A stretch of DNA of 10,959 bases from Paludibacter sp. (lineage in GTDB: Bacteria; Bacteroidota; Bacteroidia; Bacteroidales; Paludibacteraceae), in assembly GCA_028748945.1 (NCBI GenBank), contig JAQTOL010000064.1, forward strand, positions 1-10,959, in the 5' to 3' direction. A program made the translations under genes and the position numbers. Positions 6,776 through 10,959 of the stretch are shown piece by piece (position 1 is the stretch's first letter; every line of letters starts with the position of its first letter). The notes under the pieces are model-generated. The model ran no database searches. It was given only the letters and a program-made list of their open reading frames with translations, and was not told where the DNA came from.

Positions 6776-6808
6776 AAATAGTAAATAGTAAATCATAAAA
6801 TAGTAAAT
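6776..6808. repeat. AAATAGTAAAT micro-repeat upstream of ribE
   Basis: AAATAGTAAAT occurs at 6776-6786, 6783-6793 (overlapping) and 6798-6808, with a related AAAATAGTAA at 6737-6746. The array ends seven bases before the ribE start codon. No FMN riboswitch core is recognisable in this 134-base spacer, and no full TAnnTTTG is seen on the plus strand; the closest is TCGTTTTG at 6765-6772. Confidence 0.65.
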
Positions 6809-6814
6809 AAATAT

Positions 6815-7414
6815 ATGTTTTCAGGAATAATTGAAGAAGCAGCCCGGGTGGTTGCCATCGCTAAAGAACAGGAAAATCTACATATCACCATGTCGTGTTC
6901 GTTTACAAACGAACTAAAAATTGACCAGAGTATTGCTCACAATGGAGTTTGCCTCACTGTGGTGTCAAAAACGACTGACAGCTATACCGTTACTGCCATC
7001 AAAGAAACACTTGACCGGAGTAATTTAGGATTATTAGTCCCCGGTAGCAAAGTAAATCTGGAACGCAGTATGCAGATGAATGGTCGTCTGGATGGACACA
7101 TTGTGCAAGGGCATGTCGATCAGACCGCCGTATGCACCGAAGTAAAAGAAGCTGATGGAAGCTGGTATTTTACTTTTGAATACCCATTTGATAAAACGAT
7201 GGCAAAACGGGGCTATATGACCGTTGATAAAGGTTCGGTTACAGTGAATGGAGTAAGCCTGACCGTTTGTAATCCTACCGATTCGGGTTTTCAGGTTGCC
7301 ATAATACCTTATACGTATGAACACACCAATTTCCATCAAATCAAAAAAGGATCCGTCATTAATCTGGAATTTGATATTATAGGTAAATATGTGAGCAGAA
7401 TGATGTCGTTCTAA
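6815..7414 (+). CDS. ribE: riboflavin synthase, alpha subunit
   Basis: Riboflavin synthase dismutates two 6,7-dimethyl-8-ribityllumazine molecules into riboflavin and a pyrimidinedione, the last step of riboflavin synthesis, as a cytoplasmic trimer. The 199-residue length is normal. It consists of two lumazine-binding barrels (about 1-95 and 96-190). Visible family motifs are MFSGIIE (1-7), SIAHNGVCLTV (39-49, with C47), GRLDGHIVQGHVD (90-102, with H95 and H100), KGSVTVNGVSLTV (139-151, with K139 and S148) and NLEFDIIGKYVSR (183-195). The second barrel's usual IPHT---T is IPYTYEHTNF here, a mild deviation. It lies 134 bases after relA and 82 bases before the membrane-Nudix gene on the same strand, so co-transcription is possible but not shown. 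The symbol ribE follows Bacillus usage; E. coli calls it ribC. Confidence 0.95.
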   Translation: MFSGIIEEAARVVAIAKEQENLHITMSCSFTNELKIDQSIAHNGVCLTVVSKTTDSYTVTAIKETLDRSNLGLLVPGSKVNLERSMQMNGRLDGHIVQGHVDQTAVCTEVKEADGSWYFTFEYPFDKTMAKRGYMTVDKGSVTVNGVSLTVCNPTDSGFQVAIIPYTYEHTNFHQIKKGSVINLEFDIIGKYVSRMMSF

Positions 7415-7496
7415 GACTTTAACAGCTGTTATCAGCCCTTCATAAACTATAATCCACTCTAGTTGTTAGTATAGCGATGACCGCATTATTAGAATT

Positions 7497-8660
7497 ATGA
7501 AAAAGCTGAGAAAGCAAATAAAAGAATCTTTTTTCAATCCTATACTTCACTTTTTACCCCTCTTAATCTTTTTAGTAGTCGATGAGTTCAGTGGGATGGA
7601 TGTGGCCTGGAAAATTTCATTTCCGGTGGCACTGATGTTGATATTCTATGTCTATTATACATCGAATCAAATATTTATCTGGCACCTTGTTTTCACCCTT
7701 ATGTATATGGGGATCGGTGTGTTTAGTAGTATAGCTCAACGATTTCCCTTCCCCTTTTTTCAGGATCATCTGGAAGATAAAATAGTTGTTTTAATATTTA
7801 TACTGGGTTTTCTGATTTTCAGGAAGCAAATACAAGCAATCATTTCGCGTATAATGCCCAAACTTTTACCGATGTCGAACAATTTCAACGAATTGTACCG
7901 GGTTATCTGGGCTTTATTTTCAGTTCTGACATTTTATCTTCTAACCGATACACTATTGCATTTTTTGAAACCCGACCGAACAGAAATTTATGTTCAACTG
8001 TTGCATGCCATTTTCATTGGTTTAATTGCATTCATGGCTTTCTATGAAATTCTGAGAGTGCAAATTATCCGAGCGAAATTAGTGCAGGAAGAATGGTGGC
8101 CCATTGTAAATGAAAAGGGAAATATCATTGGAAGTATTCAACATTTAACCAGTCTGAATGATGAGAAAAAATACCTGCACCCAGTTGTTCGTGTGTTCCT
8201 GATTGACAAAAACAGGATTTTTCTGCAAAAAAGATCATCCACAGATTTAATATACCCGGACTTATGGGATACAGCCGTTTCCAATCACATAAGAATGGGT
8301 GAAACCGTTGAACAATGTATTGAAAGAACCGCAAAAGAACATTATGCTCTAACAAACTTCAAATACATGCATTTATCAAATTATACGTTCGAATCAAAAA
8401 ATGAAAAACATTATGCATTTCTTTTCGTCAGTTGCCAGCTTTCGGAGATAAACCCGAATTCTTCTTCTGTCAAAAACACGAAATGGTGGACTCAGGAGCA
8501 AATTTCGGATAATTTAAATTCTGGCATATTTACCGACAATTTTAAAATTGAATTTGATTTACTTAGTCGTAGTGGTCTGTTGGAAACGGGACAATGTAAT
8601 TGTGCCTGTAAATTAAAAGAAGTAATTTATCAAAGTCCGGATGGACATAAAAAAGAGTAG
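7497..8660 (+). CDS. polytopic membrane protein fused to a degenerate Nudix domain
   Basis: The protein has 387 residues. The N-terminal half is membrane embedded, with about six hydrophobic helices near 15-31, 38-54, 59-80, 94-109, 136-154 and 162-186. The layout loosely recalls IspZ/YciB-like septation proteins, which is unproven. Residues about 199-350 form a Nudix domain of the isopentenyl-diphosphate-isomerase/YfcD type: WWPIVNEKGNIIGS, LHPVVRVFLID, IFLQKRSS, YPDLWDTAVSNHIRMGE. The Nudix box (263-285) has lost most metal ligands. Against GX5EX7REUXEEXGU it reads N263, E269, R277, T278, E281, H282 and A284, so only E269, R277 and E281 remain. Hydrolysis by the usual mechanism is therefore doubtful; it may bind a nucleotide or diphosphate. 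The tail has CNCAC (367-371). ATG 7497 is the first in-frame start. No promoter is visible in the 82-base gap after ribE. It converges with the DUF454 gene, only six bases away. Confidence 0.82.
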   Translation: MKKLRKQIKESFFNPILHFLPLLIFLVVDEFSGMDVAWKISFPVALMLIFYVYYTSNQIFIWHLVFTLMYMGIGVFSSIAQRFPFPFFQDHLEDKIVVLIFILGFLIFRKQIQAIISRIMPKLLPMSNNFNELYRVIWALFSVLTFYLLTDTLLHFLKPDRTEIYVQLLHAIFIGLIAFMAFYEILRVQIIRAKLVQEEWWPIVNEKGNIIGSIQHLTSLNDEKKYLHPVVRVFLIDKNRIFLQKRSSTDLIYPDLWDTAVSNHIRMGETVEQCIERTAKEHYALTNFKYMHLSNYTFESKNEKHYAFLFVSCQLSEINPNSSSVKNTKWWTQEQISDNLNSGIFTDNFKIEFDLLSRSGLLETGQCNCACKLKEVIYQSPDGHKKE

Positions 8661-8666
8661 TCCTGG

Positions 8667-9029
8667 TTAGTTTCTTGTTTTCAATGAAAGAATGTGAATT
8701 GTAACTCCCGTTGCAATAATGAAGAGTAGTAGTTGAAGCCACCATTTATCATTTACTACCCGGAACATACTGAAAAGAATAGATGCCCAGAGCATTAGGA
8801 TTGCAACCAACTTTACATTCAGTGGAATAGATTTGTCTTCACGATAGTTGCGAATGTATTTACCAAAAACCTTGTGGTTCATTAACCACTCATATAAGCG
8901 GGGTGAACTTCGGGCAAATAAAAATGCCGACAAGAGTAAAAATGGTGTGGTGGGTAACAAGGGCAAAAAAATACCAATAATCCCTAAAGCAATACTGATT
9001 GAACCTAAAATTACATATAATATTTTCAC
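8667..9029 (-). CDS. DUF454 (YbaN-like) small inner membrane protein
   Basis: This 120-residue protein belongs to the DUF454/YbaN family, whose function is unknown. Seen are a first membrane helix (4-27), the signature GIFLPLLPTTPFLLLSAFLFARSSPRLYEWL (about 19-49), a charged loop (HKVFGKYIRNYREDKSIP) and two further helices (about 72-90 and 96-115). The start codon is GTG (9027-9029). An in-frame stop lies upstream with no ATG between, and MKILYVILGSISIALGIIGIF is the usual family opening. No Bacteroidota promoter is visible in the 115 bases between it and the tetR-type gene, nor a terminator, so read-through from that gene is likely. Its stop faces the membrane-Nudix stop at a distance of six bases. 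Confidence 0.9.
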   Translation of the reverse strand: MKILYVILGSISIALGIIGIFLPLLPTTPFLLLSAFLFARSSPRLYEWLMNHKVFGKYIRNYREDKSIPLNVKLVAILMLWASILFSMFRVVNDKWWLQLLLFIIATGVTIHILSLKTRN

Positions 9030-9144
9030 TAAAACTGTTTTTCCTCGATGATTAAACCGGATTTCATGTGTCTTTCATTTTTTACGCAGATATCCTGATA
9101 GTTATATTTCATAATGATACTGGCAGTGATTAATTCCTGTTTTT

Positions 9145-9726
9145 TTATTTTTTTATTCCCCTAAAAACAAATTCCACAATGCTGTTTTTATTTTTCTCAA
9201 ATTCAGCACTTATGTTTTGCCGGATATAGGGAACTTCAAGACCCTTTATTGCATAAAAGATAATAAGGGAAGACAGATCGACATCCATTCGTTTGAAAAT
9301 ATTTTTTTCAATACCTTCCGAAATAATTTCGCGTAATAAGGCAATTTCGCTTACATCAATTTTTCTTCGTTTGCGTTCCACTTCATATATGTCACGAAAG
9401 AAATCGGCAGACAGCGATCCGTTTCTGTTGACTACATTCTTAACTGCATCCAGATGGGCAAGAATGTGATTTTTTAGTTTCACATCCGGTTCGCTTTTTT
9501 GACCCGACACAATTTTCAGTCGTTCTAAAATTGTATCCAGTTCTTTATCAATTACCGCTTTGTAAATTTCCTCTTTATTATTGAAATAGGTATACAATGT
9601 TCGCCGGCCTTTTTTTGACGCCTTGGCTATGTCGTTCATGGTAATGCTTTTTTTGCCGTTCCTGGCAAAAAGCCCGCGGGCAACTTCAATAAGCATTATT
9701 TTTGTAGTAGTCATTTTTGTAGGCAT
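9145..9726 (-). CDS. TetR/AcrR family transcriptional regulator
   Basis: The 193-residue length is typical for the family. The N-terminal DNA-binding domain (about 8-55) has the standard shape: ARGLFARNGKKSITMNDIAKASKKGRRTLYTYFNNKEEIYKAVI, with the recognition helix in KKGRRTLYTYF. The all-helical C-terminal half (about 60-193) would bind an unknown ligand and dimerise. M5 (ATG 9714) is an equally plausible start. The gene begins 8 bases after the stop of the Gate-domain gene, so both are surely co-transcribed. A 16-bp perfect palindrome over the operon's -33 box (10808-10823) is a natural operator for it, predicting autorepression together with the transporter. The inducer may be the transporter's substrate (inference). 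Confidence 0.93.
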   Translation of the reverse strand: MPTKMTTTKIMLIEVARGLFARNGKKSITMNDIAKASKKGRRTLYTYFNNKEEIYKAVIDKELDTILERLKIVSGQKSEPDVKLKNHILAHLDAVKNVVNRNGSLSADFFRDIYEVERKRRKIDVSEIALLREIISEGIEKNIFKRMDVDLSSLIIFYAIKGLEVPYIRQNISAEFEKNKNSIVEFVFRGIKK

Positions 9727-9734
9727 TAAGTTAT

Positions 9735-10697
9735 TTATATGGCTTCATTAGACAATTGACTAAGAACCTTTGATTTTTTTTTGAATTTCATAATTCCACG
9801 TACGCTCCACACGACTATAATTGCCATTAAAAAGCGTGGTGCTATTATCCAACCTGCAGGCACTCCGATAGCCACAAATAATAGCGTATCCTCCAAAAGT
9901 GAATGATTGATCGCAATGTGGTAGTTCAATAAATTGGCACTCTCCCTGGAAATTTCCTTGTTGTTAACCTCTTCGATCATTACTGCCGAACCGTAAGTTA
10001 ATCCAAGGGTTTGAGCCACGAACCACAAAAAAGAACTTTCATCCGAAAGTCCCATCATCCGCATGAGAGGGGCAAATATTTTTGAAACTATATTCAAAAT
10101 ATTAAATTCCTTGAGAATGCTCTGCAAAATCATTAATCCACTTATTATCAAAGCTATTTTAATTGAAAGGTAGCCTGAATTTTGCACCCAGTTGAGAAGC
10201 ATCTCACCTAAATTTCCAAATTCTATACTTTTTTGAACAATATGATTAGCACCAGGATTCGCCGGTAACAATAAATTAAGTACAAATGCTCCCAACAACG
10301 AAGCCAGCAAACGTAAAGATAACATCATGATGAACGACGAACCCGTTTTCTTTTGAATAGCTGTTTCCACTAATAAATTATGAGAAATCAAACACATCAA
10401 TGCTAAAATCGTAATCTCACGAATACTGAGTGGAAGCGTTGAAATAATAGCAATCGGACCATAAAGCGGTAGAAAAAAACTTGAAATAAAAACGACAGCC
10501 GATTCGCCGGGAAGCCCGACAACAGAGAAAATTGGTTTGAGAACAATAGCTATCTGAGTTATAACTCCATAATATTGAAGAAAACTGACAAATAAACTGA
10601 TTGGAATAATGATTTTCAGCAGCCACCAAATAGTTTTTCCTGCTTTAGGAAATGCCGATAAAGTACTACTGTATATTCGTTTTGCAATTGCATTCAT
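9735..10697 (-). CDS. nucleoside recognition (Gate) domain membrane protein
   Basis: This 320-residue polytopic inner membrane protein is built from two related halves. Each contains a Gate domain of the kind found in SpmA/SpmB, FeoB and nucleoside transporters: about 48-140 (IVLKPIFSVVGLPGESAVVFISSFF...CLISHNLLVETA) and about 203-300 (VSKIFAPLMRMMGLSDESSFLWFVAQ...HIAINHSLLEDTL). The matching 'SHNLLVET' (105-112) and 'NHSLLEDT' (264-271) show the internal duplication. The two GL(P/S)-ES turns (61-66 and 216-221) sit at the same point in each half. The substrate is unknown; 'nucleoside recognition' is only the family name. The short basic tail (MKFKKKSK) is cytoplasmic. The gene heads an operon with the TetR regulator and probably DUF454, and is preceded by its own promoter and a structured leader. 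Confidence 0.87.
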   Translation of the reverse strand: MNAIAKRIYSSTLSAFPKAGKTIWWLLKIIIPISLFVSFLQYYGVITQIAIVLKPIFSVVGLPGESAVVFISSFFLPLYGPIAIISTLPLSIREITILALMCLISHNLLVETAIQKKTGSSFIMMLSLRLLASLLGAFVLNLLLPANPGANHIVQKSIEFGNLGEMLLNWVQNSGYLSIKIALIISGLMILQSILKEFNILNIVSKIFAPLMRMMGLSDESSFLWFVAQTLGLTYGSAVMIEEVNNKEISRESANLLNYHIAINHSLLEDTLLFVAIGVPAGWIIAPRFLMAIIVVWSVRGIMKFKKKSKVLSQLSNEAI

Positions 10698-10782
10698 TGT
10701 ATAAAGCTATTTTAAACAAGAAAGGTTGTCTCACGACAACCCAATCTTTAAAATTAACCTTAAATCTAATACCATGAAAAAC
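10698..10782 (-). promoter_or_regulatory. structured 5' leader with GNRA hairpin
   Basis: This is the predicted untranslated leader of the Gate-domain operon, about 85 bases from the likely start site to the ATG. Minus-strand GGTTGTC and GACAACC (10724-10741) form a perfect 7-bp stem capped by GTGA, a GNRA tetraloop. Flanking AAGA/TCTT can extend the stem across a small internal loop. A pyrimidine-rich TTTCTTGTTT follows. Before the hairpin comes GGTATTAGATTTAAGGTTAA (10754-10773), which I recall as recurring in Bacteroidota leaders without being able to name it. It may act as an attenuator, a stabilising leader or a protein-binding site. Confidence 0.5.
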
Positions 10783-10788
10783 ACAGTG

Positions 10789-10819
10789 CAAAATTAAAGC
10801 TAATTTTTATGTTGTACAA
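10789..10819 (-). promoter_or_regulatory. promoter of the Gate-domain/TetR operon
   Basis: On the minus strand TTG (10817-10819) and TAATTTTG (10789-10796) lie 20 bases apart, matching the Bacteroidota -33/-7 pattern. 'CAC' follows the -7 box. The start site should be near 10782. Confidence 0.65.
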
Positions 10820-10823
10820 CATA
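10808..10823. promoter_or_regulatory. 16-bp palindrome, candidate TetR operator
   Basis: TATGTTGTACAACATA is perfectly self-complementary and covers the -33 box of the promoter at 10789-10819. TetR-family dimers bind palindromes of this size, and a TetR gene is in the operon, so autorepression by blocking RNA polymerase is likely. No second full copy was seen in the window; only the 8-base core TTGTACAA recurs, at 206-213. Confidence 0.5.
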
Positions 10824-10845
10824 TTTACGAAGATTATTTGTCGAT

Positions 10846-10863
10846 TTAGTTATTTTTAACTAA
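10846..10863. other. A/T-rich 7-bp inverted repeat with TTTT loop
   Basis: TTAGTTA (10846-10852) and TAACTAA (10857-10863) are perfectly complementary around four T. The stem is weak and lacks G/C. It could be the tail of a gene to the right or a second protein site upstream of the palindrome at 10808-10823. Confidence 0.4.
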
Positions 10864-10959
10864 GTTCGGCTTTTCTAAATACAAACAAATGAAGAGTACA
10901 GCTGATACTTCCAGTTTTATCTGCTATTTTTCGCGAAGCCAGGTTTGCGATCGGCCAAT
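10856..10959. other. undecided right edge; two short open frames face each other
   Basis: On the minus strand one frame is open from the edge to a TAA at 10856-10858 (33 codons, ending VFRKAELS). On the plus strand an ATG at 10889 opens a frame of 23 codons to the edge (MKSTADTSSF...). Both lengths are expected by chance and neither peptide is recognisable. No full TAnnTTTG box precedes the plus-strand ATG. If the minus frame is real, it is the end of an upstream gene 37 bases from the -33 box. Confidence 0.25.

Noticed and set aside
6773..6780. Minus-strand TAnnTTTG match (TATTTTTG) that could drive RNA antisense to relA
   Set aside because: It falls inside the A/T micro-repeat before ribE and has no clear -33 partner; such matches are expected by chance in this composition.
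6681..6814. FMN riboswitch before ribE
   Set aside because: None of the conserved G/A-rich core segments of the FMN aptamer is visible, and the spacer is mostly an A/T repeat.
7420..7431. TAACAGCTGTTA palindrome after ribE as terminator or operator
   Set aside because: The 12-bp A/T-rich palindrome has no T-run after it and no regulator nearby; too weak to call.
10774..10797. Seven-codon plus-strand mini-ORF (MKNTVQN) that looks like a leader peptide
   Set aside because: It lies antisense to the leader and -7 box of the minus-strand operon; the AAA/AAC codons come from the T-rich start of that transcript. No plus-strand gene follows in frame within a useful distance.

Overview
The window looks like a chromosomal segment from a Bacteroidota bacterium, most likely order Bacteroidales. 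The evidence is: promoters of the TTTG / TAnnTTTG type instead of -35/-10 boxes, no clear Shine-Dalgarno sites, T/A-rich spacers, a DUF3822 gene beside rsmD, and a RelA-type protein whose synthetase block (NPKRLRDWL, NGYESLHTTV) matches what I recall of Bacteroides RelA. No phage, transposase, tRNA, rRNA or CRISPR array is visible. The content is mostly core genome plus one small accessory-looking transporter/regulator cluster.

Layout. (1) Positions 1-95 hold the 3' end of a plus-strand membrane protein gene, followed by a purine-rich repeat and a strong hairpin (156-189) that probably ends transcription from both sides. (2) On the minus strand, 299-1882 encodes a surface-type lipoprotein with a duplicated C-terminal domain. 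(3) A three-gene minus-strand operon, transcribed from about 4240 down to 2061, encodes a membrane-anchored conserved protein, a DUF3822 protein and the 16S rRNA methyltransferase RsmD. It ends in a good intrinsic terminator (2003-2036). (4) A 341-base divergent spacer (4153-4493) carries promoters for both directions and three phased T-tracts. (5) A plus-strand run encodes a RelA/SpoT-family (p)ppGpp synthetase with a ruined hydrolase site, riboflavin synthase, and a membrane protein fused to a Nudix domain with a degenerate Nudix box. (6) Convergent to it, with a gap of only six bases, lies a minus-strand group: a Gate-domain (nucleoside recognition) membrane protein, a TetR regulator 8 bases downstream of it, and a small DUF454/YbaN membrane protein starting at GTG. 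(7) The upstream region of that group (10698-10823) contains a promoter, a 16-bp perfect palindrome over its -33 box (a candidate TetR operator), and a structured leader with a GNRA-capped hairpin. The last 100 bases are undecided.

Functionally, relA links the window to the stringent response, rsmD to ribosome maturation and ribE to flavin synthesis. The Gate-protein/TetR/DUF454 group looks like a self-regulated transport unit. I did not find a convincing new defence or mobile system. The most informative leads are the operator and leader arrangement at the right end, the degenerate membrane-Nudix fusion, and the locally distinct micro-repeats in four of the spacers.
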